NCBI RefSeq assembly: GCF_002159845.1
Contig: NZ_NFJK01000009.1
Coordinates: 1-64,000, forward strand
From: Anaeromassilibacillus sp. An250
Lineage (GTDB): Bacteria; Bacillota; Clostridia; Oscillospirales; Acutalibacteraceae
Direction of reading: 5' to 3'
Length of the DNA stretch: 64,000 nucleotides
Shown: positions 46,934-56,266 of the stretch, one piece after another
Layout: the number at the start of each line of letters is the position of its first letter
Numbering within the stretch: the first letter of the stretch is position 1
Program-made: the position numbers and the translations under genes
The notes under the pieces: model-generated
The model's input: the letters and a program-made list of their open reading frames with translations, nothing else
Database searches by the model: none
What the model was told of the DNA's origin: nothing

Positions 46934-47910
46934 AAAGCTTCATCCCCTGGGTGGGCGGTAAAAGCAAGCTGCTGTGGCTGATCCGAAAGCTGTCTCCCTC
47001 GCGGTATTCCCGGTTTATTGATGTGTTCGGCGGCAGCGGCACAGTGACCCTGAGCCGCCCCATCCAGCCGGGATGTATGGAGGTCTACAACGACTTCAAC
47101 AGTGACCTGACCAACCTGTTCTGCTGTGTCAAAAACAGGACCATGGCGCTTCTGCTGGAGTTGGGTTTTCTGCCGCTGAATACACGCGACGATTTCAATG
47201 TGCTGTATAAGTTCTTCTCCAAAGAGGAATTCACCGATGACTATCTGGACGAGGAGATGGAGCTGACGGAGCGGTATCTGGAGCCGCCGGATGCCGAGAC
47301 CATCCGAAGGATGATGCTGGAACGGGCGCCTCGCGGCGATGTGCGGCGGGCCGCCGACTTTTTCAAGCTGATCCGATACAGCTTCAGCGGCGGTGCCAAG
47401 TCCTTTGCCGGAAAATCCTGCGACATCCGCCGTTTCTTCTACCTGATTTGGGAGTGCTCCCGCAGGCTGGCAAATGTCGTCATCGAAAACAAGGACTGTG
47501 TGGAGGTCGCCCGTCAGTACGACCGGCCAGACGCATTTCTGTATTTTGATCCGCCCTATTACGATGCGGAGGACTGTTATGCGGCGGTGTTTCCCAAGGA
47601 AGATCATCAGCGCCTCCACGACGCCCTTCTGGAGTGCCAGGGGTATGTGATGGTGTCCTACAACTACTGCCCCTTCATCGTGGAGCTGTACAAGGAGTTT
47701 TACATCTTCCACACCACTCGCCCCAACAGCATGTCGCAGAAGGCCGGAAGCGAGTATGAGGAGATCGTCATCACCAATTACGACCCCCGCCGCCACAATT
47801 CCGCAAGGCATTGGCAGCTCAACCTTTTCAACCTGTCTGCCGCGGATGAGGAGGAGGGAAAATACACCCTGATCCATGAACCCACAAAAGAACTCAAACA
47901 GGAGGAATGA
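46930..47910 (+). CDS. DNA adenine methyltransferase (D12 class, Dam type)
   Basis: A 326-residue enzyme from TTG 46930. N-terminal W-V-G-G-K-S-K-L binds SAM region, F-G-G-S-G-T (33-38) is motif I and D-P-P-Y (206-209) the catalytic motif IV. It puts a methyl group on N6 of adenine, probably in a short site. Alone without a partner nuclease, it is likely for self-protection or regulation on transfer. Longer than E. coli Dam (278), with an extended C-terminus. Confidence 0.92.
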   Translation: MKSFIPWVGGKSKLLWLIRKLSPSRYSRFIDVFGGSGTVTLSRPIQPGCMEVYNDFNSDLTNLFCCVKNRTMALLLELGFLPLNTRDDFNVLYKFFSKEEFTDDYLDEEMELTERYLEPPDAETIRRMMLERAPRGDVRRAADFFKLIRYSFSGGAKSFAGKSCDIRRFFYLIWECSRRLANVVIENKDCVEVARQYDRPDAFLYFDPPYYDAEDCYAAVFPKEDHQRLHDALLECQGYVMVSYNYCPFIVELYKEFYIFHTTRPNSMSQKAGSEYEEIVITNYDPRRHNSARHWQLNLFNLSAADEEEGKYTLIHEPTKELKQEE

Positions 47911-47912
47911 AC

Positions 47913-48356
47913 ATGACATTTATCAAGTACACAAGCGACGGCAAGGCCGTCATCCAGCCCGCCGCCCTGACCTTAAGCGGGCTGGACAGGGAGGAAACGC
48001 TGGAGCTGCACACCCTGGAAAACGCCATCGTCCTGCTCAAGCAGGAGATGGAGCCTGCGGAGAAGGCTGCCGCCACGACAACTCTGCTGCGACTGGCCCA
48101 CAGCCTGATGGAGGATATGCTGGCCGACTGGGAGGCCCAGGAGGACGATGGGGATATGTGCGACGGCTGCCACGGCTGCGATGAAGATATGCTCCCCATC
48201 CCCGCCGAAGCCTTTGCGGATGCCGGCATCCTGTACGATAACCTCTGTGTGTTCAGCGTGGACGGCGCTGTTCTGGTGGTATCCGATGACCACAAGACCA
48301 CATGGAGCGATGCGCTGACCAAGGCGATCCTTGAAAGTGGGAAAGCCAATGACTAA
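47913..48356 (+). CDS. ICE hypothetical protein, acidic
   Basis: A 147-residue protein; ATG 47913 lies seven bases past AGGAGG, while ATG 47907 is too close. Helical and acidic, with M-C-D-G-C-H-G-C-D-E-D near residue 87 as a potential metal site. Same position behind the Dam-type gene in related elements. Overlaps the next gene by eight bases. Function unknown. Confidence 0.65.
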   Translation: MTFIKYTSDGKAVIQPAALTLSGLDREETLELHTLENAIVLLKQEMEPAEKAAATTTLLRLAHSLMEDMLADWEAQEDDGDMCDGCHGCDEDMLPIPAEAFADAGILYDNLCVFSVDGAVLVVSDDHKTTWSDALTKAILESGKAND

Positions 48357-49074
48357 AGACCACGCCTACCTCTATCTCAGTTCCTTCGCCGAGGCCAAAC
48401 GGCAAAACGAGGTGGCCCTCTGGCGGGCAAGCCACTTGGAGAACATCGCCTGTAAGCAGGCCATCGAGGAATCCATCCGCCGGGGCTTTGATGGGATGCA
48501 CCTGGACCGTGACTGCGCCAGAAGTGTCATCGATAATTTCGGATTCAAACGTGTGGGGTGGGTGCTGTCCGCCACGCTTCAGCAAAAGCAGTACGACGGA
48601 CGATTCAGCCCGCAAAACAAAGCGTGGGCCGCCTCCACCTTCATCCCGCCCAGCGACCGCAATTATGAGTTTACCGTGGAGAGCCACCCCGCCGTGCTGG
48701 ACGGCTTCGTCAACGACTTCCGCAAGGCACAGGCAGAGCTGAAGCTGTTCACCGGCTCCCAGTGCGACGATATGACCGGCCAAAATCTGGAGGGCAAGGT
48801 GCTGGTCATGAGTCCGTTCACACTGAAGGAGTCCTGCTGGGCGCCGGAAAATCAGCTCTGGCTGGCCACCGGCGGCTTTGGCTGCGTCCCCACCGCCGCA
48901 GGCAGAGCGGTATACGCCACCTGTCTTGGCGATGGAGAGCAGACACGCTGGAACCGCAGCGACTTTATCGGCATTCTCCGGGAGGAGCATCTGCCCGACT
49001 GGGCCAGAGAGCGGCTGGAGCAACTCCGGCAGGAATCGCCCGCCGGTCTCGAAATGAGTCATCCATCCATGTAA
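48349..49074 (+). CDS. DUF3849 domain protein
   Basis: A 241-residue protein from ATG 48349. DUF3849 signature in the N-terminal third: H-A-Y-L-Y-L-S-S-F-A-E-A-K-R-Q-N-E, then S-I-R-R-G-F-D-G-M-H-L and F-G-F-K-R-V-G-W-V-L-S-A-T-L. This domain is common in large conjugative-element and phage proteins of Clostridia but has no known activity. Second half is specific to this version. Confidence 0.78.
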   Translation: MTKDHAYLYLSSFAEAKRQNEVALWRASHLENIACKQAIEESIRRGFDGMHLDRDCARSVIDNFGFKRVGWVLSATLQQKQYDGRFSPQNKAWAASTFIPPSDRNYEFTVESHPAVLDGFVNDFRKAQAELKLFTGSQCDDMTGQNLEGKVLVMSPFTLKESCWAPENQLWLATGGFGCVPTAAGRAVYATCLGDGEQTRWNRSDFIGILREEHLPDWARERLEQLRQESPAGLEMSHPSM

Positions 49075-49096
49075 AGAAAGAAAGGAGATTTGTCAC

Positions 49097-49456
49097 ATGG
49101 CAACACAGAAGAAAAAGCAGCAGGAAACCCCCACGCCCCAGGTGGAGGCGCGAATCGACCGTATGGTGGATGGGGACTTCAAGACCAAAGCCTATGCCAG
49201 CGCCACCATCGGCGGCGCCTTTGCCGTCCACGGCATCCGGGTCATTGAGTCCGACAAGGGGCGCTTCATCTCCATGCCCCAGGAGTCCTACAAGAAAAAT
49301 GGCGAAACCAAATACAACGACACCTTCCACGCCATTACCGCCGAGGCACGGACCGCGCTGGTGGAGGCGGTCAACGACGCTTACGAGCAGAAGCTCCAGG
49401 AGCAGCAGGAGCAGAAAAGCGACGCTCCCGAGCAGGCTATGAGTCAGCAGATGTAA
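49097..49456 (+). CDS. SpoVG family protein
   Basis: A 119-residue protein from ATG 49097, AAAGGAGATTTGTCAC upstream. Middle region A-S-A-T-I-G-G-A-F-A-V-H-G-I-R-V-I and G-R-F-I-S-M-P-Q-E-S-Y match the SpoVG fold, an RNA/DNA-binding regulator domain. C-terminal Gln/Glu-rich tail is extra. Element-borne SpoVG-like proteins are frequent, probably regulating element genes. Confidence 0.82.
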   Translation: MATQKKKQQETPTPQVEARIDRMVDGDFKTKAYASATIGGAFAVHGIRVIESDKGRFISMPQESYKKNGETKYNDTFHAITAEARTALVEAVNDAYEQKLQEQQEQKSDAPEQAMSQQM

Positions 49457-49485
49457 ACCGGTTGTCCGGAAGGAGGTGATGCACC

Positions 49486-50043
49486 CTGATTCGTTTCACA
49501 GTAGACAACCAAAACCGCCTGATCTTCTATGGCAATATGGTGGGCTATGTAAAGGACAGCACCGCCGTTGTGGACGAAATGTTCCAGACCGATGAGCTGT
49601 CCCGTTATCTGGCCAGAATGAACCTGGCTCCCCAGTGGGAGGAGGGCGTATTCGACCGCCTGACTGCCGGTGAGGTACCCGGTGAGGAGCTGGGTCAGCC
49701 GCAGAAGGGCTGCCGCATCTGGCAGCTCCGAAAAGATGTGGATGTCACCATGCGTTTCATCGGATATGAGGATCTGGTCAAAAAGTTCGGAGAACCGGAT
49801 GCCGGCAACTATACCCAGGTATTCGAAGGGAATCTGGGAACCAATGATCTGGAGCGGATCTATGCCATCTGCAGGGATAGCCCTCCTCCCGGATACCGGG
49901 GATACCGAATGGCACTGTCCGATGTGGTGGAGCTTTACGACGCTTCCGGCAGCGAGTTTTATTACTGCGACCGGGTGGGCTTTCGTCCCATCCAGTTCAG
50001 CCAGAGTCAGGAGCAAGCAGAATGTATTGAAATGACCATGTAG
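49486..50043 (+). CDS. YodL domain protein, CTG start
   Basis: A 185-residue protein. The family start I-R-F-T-V-D-N-Q-N-R follows CTG at 49486, nine bases past AGGAGG; the first ATG (49537) would remove conserved residues. Residues 120-165 match YodL: Y-A-I-C-R-D-S-P-P-P-G-Y-R-G, then S-L/A-L-S-D-V-V-E-L-Y and F-Y-Y-C-D-R-V-G-F. YodL domains occur in anti-restriction-type regions of mobile elements; no function known. Confidence 0.75.
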   Translation: MIRFTVDNQNRLIFYGNMVGYVKDSTAVVDEMFQTDELSRYLARMNLAPQWEEGVFDRLTAGEVPGEELGQPQKGCRIWQLRKDVDVTMRFIGYEDLVKKFGEPDAGNYTQVFEGNLGTNDLERIYAICRDSPPPGYRGYRMALSDVVELYDASGSEFYYCDRVGFRPIQFSQSQEQAECIEMTM

Positions 50044-50073
50044 GCCGGACGTTTGCCCATCGTCCGGCCTTTA
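50043..50073 (+). terminator. Terminator before the pilus operon
   Basis: GGCCGGACG (50043-50051) and CGTCCGGCC (50061-50069), then TTT. Starts on the last base of the YodL stop. Confidence 0.7.
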
Positions 50074-50186
50074 CCTTGTCAGGGCGTAGCCGCAGCCCTC
50101 CCGCATCAGGAAGACTGTGACCGAACCTACATCATCAAGCCATCCACAAACAATCAAAATTGATTTACTTACAGGAGGTATTTTTC

Positions 50187-50441
50187 ATGAAGAAGCTGTT
50201 TAAGAACATCGCCAACACCGCCAAGACCACCGCCGCCAGCTACAAGTCTTCCATCGCCGCCTTCCACAGCCGGGCTGTCAGCGGCAACGCCGGCGAGGGC
50301 TACATCGATACCGCCGTCAAGGTGCTGATCGCCGTCGTTCTGGGCGCCCTGGTGCTGGCCGGTCTGTACGCTGTGCTGGACGACACCGTCATGCCCACCG
50401 TCACCCAGCGGATTCAGGAGATGTTCAACTACGCGGGCTGA
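50187..50441 (+). CDS. Flp/Tad pilin-like protein (DUF6133 type)
   Basis: An 84-residue protein from ATG 50187 (CAGGAGGTATTTTTC upstream). A polar N-terminus ends in A-G-E-G-Y-I-D, followed by one hydrophobic helix (V-L-I-A-V-V-L-G-A-L-V-L-A-G-L-Y). This is the layout of small Flp-type pilins cut by a prepilin peptidase, whose gene follows directly. Similar proteins head Tad-like sets in other Clostridia elements. Confidence 0.78.
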   Translation: MKKLFKNIANTAKTTAASYKSSIAAFHSRAVSGNAGEGYIDTAVKVLIAVVLGALVLAGLYAVLDDTVMPTVTQRIQEMFNYAG

Positions 50442-50845
50442 TGCTCTGGGTACAGGCACTGGTCTTCTGCGGCGGTCTCATCTATGCCGCCGTGGATGAC
50501 CTGAAAACCAGAACGGTCTGCGACATCGTCTGTATCATCATTGCTGCGGCGGGGCTGATCACCATCAGCCCCGCCTCCCTTTTGGGGGCGCTGCTGGCAA
50601 TGGCCCCATTTTACCTCTGTGCAGGTCTCGGCCTGATGGGGGGCGGCGATTGGCGGTTAGCCGCCGCCGTTGGATTTGTTCTGGGAGTTGACCGGGTAAT
50701 CACCGGCTTGTGTCTTATGGCCGCTGCGCTCCTTTTCGTTTCCTTTGCCATGCGGGTGATCCCGGCACTGCGGGAGGGCGCATCGGCAAAGCAGCCGCTG
50801 GTTCCGTATTTCGCGGTGGCTTTCATCCCCGCATATTTCTTATAA
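50441..50845 (+). CDS. Prepilin peptidase (TadV/CpaA type, A24 family)
   Basis: A 134-residue integral membrane protease from ATG 50441, overlapping the pilin stop. The two catalytic aspartates are seen in A-V-D-D-L-K-T (near residue 20) and G-G-G-D (67-70, the GxGD motif). Four to five hydrophobic helices. Lacks the N-methyltransferase domain, as in archaeal-type and Tad peptidases. It would cut the pilin-like proteins that share the G-E-G motif. Confidence 0.88.
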   Translation: MLWVQALVFCGGLIYAAVDDLKTRTVCDIVCIIIAAAGLITISPASLLGALLAMAPFYLCAGLGLMGGGDWRLAAAVGFVLGVDRVITGLCLMAAALLFVSFAMRVIPALREGASAKQPLVPYFAVAFIPAYFL

Positions 50846-50855
50846 GGAGGCTCAT

Positions 50856-51686
50856 ATGAAAATCTTTCGCAACCGCACCGTGGTCGGTGTGCTGTGTATC
50901 CTTCTTGCGCTCCTCATCTGCTTTGGGGTGACGCCCCTGTTCAGCCGCAGCGCCAGCGAGAAGACTGAAATCGTCCGCGTCACCGCCGACATCAAGGAGG
51001 GCGACGAGATCACCGCCGAGATGGTGCAGACCGTGGAGGTGGGCGCTTATAACCTGCCCTCCGGCATTATGACAGACAAGGATGACGTCATTGGCAAGTA
51101 TGCCACCGCCGACCTGAAGATGGGCGACTACATTCTGGACAGCAAGCTCTCCTATGAGCCCGCCGCTGAGAACGCCTATCTGTACAGTCTGGACGGGAAC
51201 AAACAGGCCATCTCGGTCACTATCAAGAGCTTTGCCACCGGCCTTTCCGGCAAGCTGGAGAGCGGAGACATCGTCTCCGTCCTTGTGGCCGACTACAAGG
51301 GTATGGGCGAAACCGTGATCCCGCCTGAGCTGCAGTATGTAGAGGTCATCTCCGTCACCGCTTCCTCCGGTTACGACGCCAACACCGGCGAGGCTGTTGA
51401 GGATGAAAAAGAGCTTCCCTCTACCGTAACGCTTCTGGTGACCACCGAGCAGGCCAAGGTGCTGGCCGGACTGGAACAGGAAAGCGAGCTGCATCTGGCC
51501 CTGGTCTACCGCGGCGCACCTGAGAATGCCGATGAATTTATCGCGGCGCAGGACGCTCTGATCGAGGAACTGTACGCCGAGCCGGAGGCTGAGGCGGCGG
51601 AGGGCGCTGAAAATGCGGAAAGCGCTGAAACCGAGGAAAGCGAGGGCGCTGATCCTGCCGCAGAGAGCGAGGCGGCTGGAGAATGA
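50856..51686 (+). CDS. CpaB/RcpC-like SAF domain protein
   Basis: A 276-residue protein from ATG 50856. N-terminal signal anchor (V-V-G-V-L-C-I-L-L-A-L-L-I-C-F-G-V), then SAF domain (V-T-A-D-I-K-E-G-D-E-I-T-A-E-M-V). The C-terminal 50 residues are a low-complexity Glu/Ala stretch. In Tad systems CpaB sits at the outer face and organises the assembly; here it would span the wall zone of a Gram-positive cell. Confidence 0.88.
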   Translation: MKIFRNRTVVGVLCILLALLICFGVTPLFSRSASEKTEIVRVTADIKEGDEITAEMVQTVEVGAYNLPSGIMTDKDDVIGKYATADLKMGDYILDSKLSYEPAAENAYLYSLDGNKQAISVTIKSFATGLSGKLESGDIVSVLVADYKGMGETVIPPELQYVEVISVTASSGYDANTGEAVEDEKELPSTVTLLVTTEQAKVLAGLEQESELHLALVYRGAPENADEFIAAQDALIEELYAEPEAEAAEGAENAESAETEESEGADPAAESEAAGE

Positions 51687-52489
51687 ACTTCATCAAAGGA
51701 AGCCTGTTTCGTCGAAACACGGAGCCGGAGGAACTGGAACCTGTTGTGGAGTCCGGCGGTGGCGTTCTCGCCGTGTGGGGAAGCCCCGGCTGCGGTAAAA
51801 CGGTTACCGCGGTGAAGATCGCAAAGCATCTGGCCTCCCAGAAGAAAAATGTGGCGCTGCTGCTCTGTGACATGACCGCCCCCATGATGCCCTGCATCTG
51901 CCCGCCCTCCGAGCTGGAGTGCGATAAATCCCTGGGCAGCATCTTTGCGGCCCAGCGCATCTCCGTCAACCTCATCAAGCACAACCTGACCACCCACAAA
52001 AAGCTGTCCTATCTGACCATACTGGGGCTGCGAAAGGGCGAGAACGAGTATACCTACGCGGCCTGCACCAAGCAGCAGGCCGAGGAACTCATCCGCGGTC
52101 TGCGTGAGATCGCCCCCTATGTGGTCATCGACTGCTCCAGCTATATCGCCAATGACATCCTCTCCGCCGTGGCGCTCATGGAGGCCGACAGCGTCCTCCG
52201 GCTGGCCAACTGCGATCTGAAGTCCATCGGGTACCTGTCCAGCCAGCTCCCGCTCCTCCGGGAACTGCACTGGGACGAGGACAAGCAGTATAAAGCTGCG
52301 TCCAATATCAAGCCTCTGCAGGCTGCCGACCGTATCGGTCAAGTGCTGGGCAGCGTTGCTTTCAAGCTGCCGTACTCTCAGGAACTGGAGGAGCAGTATC
52401 TGGAGGGGACGCTCCTGAATGACCTCTCCATGAAGGACAGCAAGGCGTTTCGCCGGGAGATCGAGAAAATCTGCAAGGAGGTGTTCTGA
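51683..52489 (+). CDS. TadZ/CpaE-like ATPase (MinD/ParA superfamily)
   Basis: A 268-residue protein from ATG 51683. P-loop G-S-P-G-C-G-K-T (33-40), then C-D-M-T-A-P-M-M-P near 63 in the switch I region and V-V-I-D-C-S-S-Y near 150 as Walker B. The P-loop lacks the second lysine of the deviant Walker motif. In Tad pili such proteins place the machine at the cell pole. Confidence 0.85.
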   Translation: MNFIKGSLFRRNTEPEELEPVVESGGGVLAVWGSPGCGKTVTAVKIAKHLASQKKNVALLLCDMTAPMMPCICPPSELECDKSLGSIFAAQRISVNLIKHNLTTHKKLSYLTILGLRKGENEYTYAACTKQQAEELIRGLREIAPYVVIDCSSYIANDILSAVALMEADSVLRLANCDLKSIGYLSSQLPLLRELHWDEDKQYKAASNIKPLQAADRIGQVLGSVAFKLPYSQELEEQYLEGTLLNDLSMKDSKAFRREIEKICKEVF

Positions 52490-53985
52490 TGCTTGGCGAC
52501 AAGAGAAGCAATTCCATATTTGCTGCGCACCCGGTCGCCGCCCCGGTGGAAGCCAGGCCAGAACCGGCCGAGGTGCATGATATCGCCTTTGAGGAGGATA
52601 CCGGACGGTCCATCTTTGCGGAAGCCAAGGTCGCCCCCAAGGCAAGCGAAGTCTTCTTCGCTCCCCAGGCCGAGGGGATGCCCTTCGGGGAGGTACTCAG
52701 TCAGGTGCAGTCCTACCTCTCCGGCGCCTATGCCACCCTGATTACCGACAGCGGGGATGAGGCCAAGGAGCAGATGAAGCGCCGCATCGCCCGGTATCTG
52801 CAGGACAACCGAATGGCTGTGGACGGCATGACGCAGGGCGAGCTGGTGGACGCTCTGTACACGGAAATGGCCGAATACGGTTTCCTCACCAAGTACATCT
52901 TTGCAGACGGCATCGAGGAGATCGACATCAATTCCTGGCGGGACATCGAGATCCAATATTCCGACGGCCGCACCGTCAAGCTGGAGGAACACTTTGACTC
53001 GCCGGACCATGCGGCCAATGTCATCCGCCGTATGCTGCAGAACTCCGGCAAGGTGCTGGACAACGCCAGTCCCATCATCACCTCCCGTCTGGCCAAAAAC
53101 ATCCGTGTTTCGGTCATTAAGACCCCCGTGCTGGACGAGGACGCAGGTGTTGCGGCCTCCATCCGAATCGTCAATCCCAAGAATCTGACCAAGGAGGACT
53201 TTGTGGGCAGCGGAACCGCTACGGAGGAAATGCTGGACTTTCTGTCCGCCTGCCTGCGCTATGGCGTGTCCATCTGTGTGGCAGGCGCGACCAGCTCCGG
53301 CAAGACTACCGTGGCGGGCTGGCTCCTGTCCACCATCCCTGACCGCAAGCGGATCTTCACCATCGAGGACGGCTCCCGTGAGCTTCAGCTCATCCGGGAG
53401 CAGAACGGCAGGGTGGTCAACTCCGTCGTCCACACCCAGACCCGCGACAGCGAGAACGAGCGGCAGCGCATCGACCAGATTGCACTGCTGGACATCGCCC
53501 TTCGCTTCAATCCCGACATCATCGCCGTGGGCGAGATGCGAGGCCCGGAGGCTAATGCTGCCCAGGAGGCCGCCCGCGTGGGCGTGGCCGTTCTCACCAC
53601 CATCCATTCCAGCTCCAGCGAGGGCACCTATCGCCGCATGGTATCCCTGTGCAAGCGGGCCGTGGACACCCCTGACGATACGCTCATGGGCTATGTCACC
53701 GAGGCATATCCCATTGTGGTCTACTGCCGCCAGCTGGAGAACAAGGAGCGCCGCATCACCAACATCTCCGAGTGCGAGATCCTGCCGGATGGGAGCCGAC
53801 GGCTTCACAAGCTCTATGAGTACAACATCACCGAAAACCGTCTGGAGGGCGACCGGTTCATCATTGAGGGACACCACCAGAAGTGCGAGGAGATGTCCGA
53901 GAGCCTGCAGCGCCGCTTTATCGAGAACGGTATGCCCCGCGGTGAGCTGGAGCAGTTCATCCAGAGAAAGGAGGAAACTGCATGA
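52489..53985 (+). CDS. CpaF/TadA pilus assembly ATPase
   Basis: A 498-residue secretion ATPase of the GspE/VirB11 superfamily from ATG 52489. Walker A G-A-T-S-S-G-K-T (266-273), Walker B I-I-A-V-G-E-M-R-G (344-352) and His-box T-I-H-S-S-S (371-376). Residues 1-90 are a low-complexity extension. It drives pilin extrusion with TadB and TadC, encoded next. Confidence 0.93.
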   Translation: MLGDKRSNSIFAAHPVAAPVEARPEPAEVHDIAFEEDTGRSIFAEAKVAPKASEVFFAPQAEGMPFGEVLSQVQSYLSGAYATLITDSGDEAKEQMKRRIARYLQDNRMAVDGMTQGELVDALYTEMAEYGFLTKYIFADGIEEIDINSWRDIEIQYSDGRTVKLEEHFDSPDHAANVIRRMLQNSGKVLDNASPIITSRLAKNIRVSVIKTPVLDEDAGVAASIRIVNPKNLTKEDFVGSGTATEEMLDFLSACLRYGVSICVAGATSSGKTTVAGWLLSTIPDRKRIFTIEDGSRELQLIREQNGRVVNSVVHTQTRDSENERQRIDQIALLDIALRFNPDIIAVGEMRGPEANAAQEAARVGVAVLTTIHSSSSEGTYRRMVSLCKRAVDTPDDTLMGYVTEAYPIVVYCRQLENKERRITNISECEILPDGSRRLHKLYEYNITENRLEGDRFIIEGHHQKCEEMSESLQRRFIENGMPRGELEQFIQRKEETA

Positions 53986-54911
53986 CAATGATCCAACTGA
54001 TCGCCTGCATTGGCATGATTGCCGGGCTTTTTATGGTGCTGGGGATCTCCCCCGCAGAAATGAGCGACAGCATCTTCTCCCGGCTGACTGCTGCTCCCGG
54101 CAGCATCCGGGCGGATATCAACGAGACGACCAAGCGAAAAAAGGCCGGCTTCTTCCGCCGGGAGATCACGGAAGCCCAGGCGGTGCTGGCCGCATCCGGG
54201 CGTGAGGGGAAGTTTCCCATGGTGTGCATGGCCTCCCTGGTGCTGTTTGCCCTGGGCGCCTGCATCGCCATTCTCGCCGGGAACGCATTCCTTGTCCCTG
54301 TGCTGGCCATCGGTTTCATGCTGACTCCGTTCTGGTATGTCAAGCTGACAGCCGGAGGCTTCAAAAAGGATGTGGCCGCAGAGCTGGAAACGGCGCTGTC
54401 GGTCATCACTACCGCCTATCTCCGCACAGAAAACTTTCAGCAGGCAGTGGAGGAAAATGTCCGATACCTGCACCACCCGGTGCAAAATGTGTTTCAGCGG
54501 TTTCTGACCCGCATCAAGCACATCGACCCGGACATGGACGCCGCGCTTCACGACCTGAAATACGCCATCGACAACGAGGTATGGCAGGAGTGGTGCGAGG
54601 CGGTGATGGCGTGCCAGACAGACCGCAGCCTGAAAAGCACCCTGACGCCCATCGTCAGCAAGCTGTCGGATATGCGAGTGGTCAACGGAGAGCTGGAAAA
54701 TCTGGTCTTCGGCCCCCGCAAGGAGTTCGTCACCATGGCGATCCTGGTGCTGATCAATATCCCGCTGGTGCGGTTCATCAACACCGATTGGTACCACACC
54801 CTGGTGGACACCATCCCCGGCCAGATGGTCATCGCCGTCTGCATCGCAGCCGTATTCGTGTCCTTTGCCTTTGTGGTGAAGCTGACCCAGCCTATTGAGT
54901 ATCGGAGGTGA
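53982..54911 (+). CDS. TadB-like pilus platform protein
   Basis: A 309-residue membrane protein from ATG 53982, overlapping cpaF. N-terminal helix, then two hydrophobic segments around residues 80-125, a cytoplasmic domain with F-Q-R-F-L-T-R-I-K-H-I-D, and a last pair of helices near 245-300. T2SSF-like fold: E-L-E-T-A-L-S-V-I-T-T-A-Y is the conserved helix. Forms the inner platform with TadC. Confidence 0.85.
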   Translation: MTMIQLIACIGMIAGLFMVLGISPAEMSDSIFSRLTAAPGSIRADINETTKRKKAGFFRREITEAQAVLAASGREGKFPMVCMASLVLFALGACIAILAGNAFLVPVLAIGFMLTPFWYVKLTAGGFKKDVAAELETALSVITTAYLRTENFQQAVEENVRYLHHPVQNVFQRFLTRIKHIDPDMDAALHDLKYAIDNEVWQEWCEAVMACQTDRSLKSTLTPIVSKLSDMRVVNGELENLVFGPRKEFVTMAILVLINIPLVRFINTDWYHTLVDTIPGQMVIAVCIAAVFVSFAFVVKLTQPIEYRR

Positions 54912-54915
54912 GGAA

Positions 54916-55788
54916 ATGGGTGTACTTTTATTCCTGTTCGGGACCGCGCTGGCCGCCGGACTGTATTTCGTCCTCGCCGACCTTCTGAAGATTCCCAGAC
55001 TGGCCACGGAACGGGCGCTCATCTCTGCCGGACGGAGGGAGCGGAGCCTGGTCAAAGCTCTGGAGGCGCTGATTCTCGGCTGGGCGCTGAAGCTGGCGCC
55101 GCTGATCCGAATGGACGAATACAAATACCGCCGGCTGGAGAGCAAGCTCACGGCGGCAGGGTTGGATATGACGCCCCAGGTCTACACGGCCTATTCGATC
55201 CTGAAGCCCTGCCTCATCCTGCTCGGCATCATCCCGTGCCTGCTGATCCTGCCCATCCTGAGCCCCCTCATCGTGGTGCTGGCCGTGCTGACCTGGTTCA
55301 AGGAGAGCCGTCGGGCTGACGAGCTGGTCAAGGCCAGAATGGAGCTGATCGAGGGCGAGCTGCCCCGGTTCGTCGCCACCATCCATCAGGAGCTGGCAGC
55401 CAGCCGGGATGTGCTGCGGATTCTGGAAAACTACAAGAAACACGCCGGGCCTGACTTTGGTCGTGAGCTGGATGTGCTGACGGCGGATATGCGTTCCTCC
55501 TCCTATGAAGCGGCGCTCATCCGCTTTGAGGCCAGAATGGGCTCCGCCATCATTTCGGACATCGTCCGCGGCCTCATCGGCATCCTGCGGGGTGACGACG
55601 GGCGAATGTACTTCCAGATGCTGTCCCACGATCTGAAGGCATTGGAACTGCAGCGCCTCAAGGCCAAGGCCGCCAAGATCCCGCCCAAGATTCGGGTGTT
55701 CAGCTTCATCATGCTCATGTGCTTCATGATGACCTACATCGTCATCATCGTGTACCAGATCGTCAATTCTCTGGGAAGCCTGTTCTAA
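54916..55788 (+). CDS. TadC-like pilus platform protein
   Basis: A 290-residue membrane protein from ATG 54916, GGAGGTGAGGAA upstream. Hydrophobic segments at about 1-20, 90-130 and 265-290, with the conserved cytoplasmic region E-G-E-L-P-R-F-V-A-T-I-H-Q-E-L. Second platform component paired with TadB. Four bases after its stop-distance neighbour, so co-translated. Confidence 0.85.
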   Translation: MGVLLFLFGTALAAGLYFVLADLLKIPRLATERALISAGRRERSLVKALEALILGWALKLAPLIRMDEYKYRRLESKLTAAGLDMTPQVYTAYSILKPCLILLGIIPCLLILPILSPLIVVLAVLTWFKESRRADELVKARMELIEGELPRFVATIHQELAASRDVLRILENYKKHAGPDFGRELDVLTADMRSSSYEAALIRFEARMGSAIISDIVRGLIGILRGDDGRMYFQMLSHDLKALELQRLKAKAAKIPPKIRVFSFIMLMCFMMTYIVIIVYQIVNSLGSLF

Positions 55789-55799
55789 AGGAGGTCGCC

Positions 55800-56195
55800 A
55801 TGAAAAAAATACTGAAACGGCGCTCCGGCGAAGGCTATATCGATGTATGCGTCCTGGTGGTGTGCGCCATGCTGGTGCTGGCGCTGGTGGTTCGTGTGCT
55901 GCCGGTCTATATCACCAAGCAGCAGCTGGATACCTATGCCGTGGAGCTGGTGCGCGAGGCGGAGATCGCCGGCCGGGTTGGCACGGAGACCACCCGCCGG
56001 GCCGCGGCGCTTACCGACAGCACCGGACTTGACCCCGACATCCGGTGGTCCACCACCGGACGCATCCAGCTCAATGACGAGGTCACCGTGACCCTGAAGC
56101 TGGAAACGGATATCGGCCTGTTCGGAGGATTTGGCTCGTTCCCGATCACGCTGACGGCTTCCGCCACAGGCAAGTCGGAGGTGTATTGGAAGTGA
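55800..56195 (+). CDS. DUF4320 pseudopilin
   Basis: A 131-residue protein from ATG 55800 with AAAGGAGGTCGCC upstream. Basic leader M-K-K-I-L-K-R-R-S-G-E-G-Y-I-D then a hydrophobic helix (V-C-V-L-V-V-C-A-M-L-V-L-A-L-V-V), the same G-E-G-Y-I-D signature as the pilin at 50187. Matches DUF4320, a TadE-like family of Clostridia elements. Probably a minor pilin cut by the peptidase at 50441. Confidence 0.82.
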   Translation: MKKILKRRSGEGYIDVCVLVVCAMLVLALVVRVLPVYITKQQLDTYAVELVREAEIAGRVGTETTRRAAALTDSTGLDPDIRWSTTGRIQLNDEVTVTLKLETDIGLFGGFGSFPITLTASATGKSEVYWK

Positions 56196-56266
56196 GCAGC
56201 GTGCCGCTGCACCCAGTTCGCGCACCAGGAGCCGGAATAATCGGGCCCGTATGCCCGCGATGAAAG

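Noticed and set aside
47876-49442. Plus-strand frames overlapping the hypothetical, DUF3849 and SpoVG genes
   Set aside because: Alternate-frame shadows in GC-rich DNA; the chosen genes have ribosome sites and family matches.
53201-54205. 334-codon plus-strand frame overlapping cpaF and tadB
   Set aside because: Shadow of cpaF in another frame; Ser/Pro/Ala-rich with no start signal.
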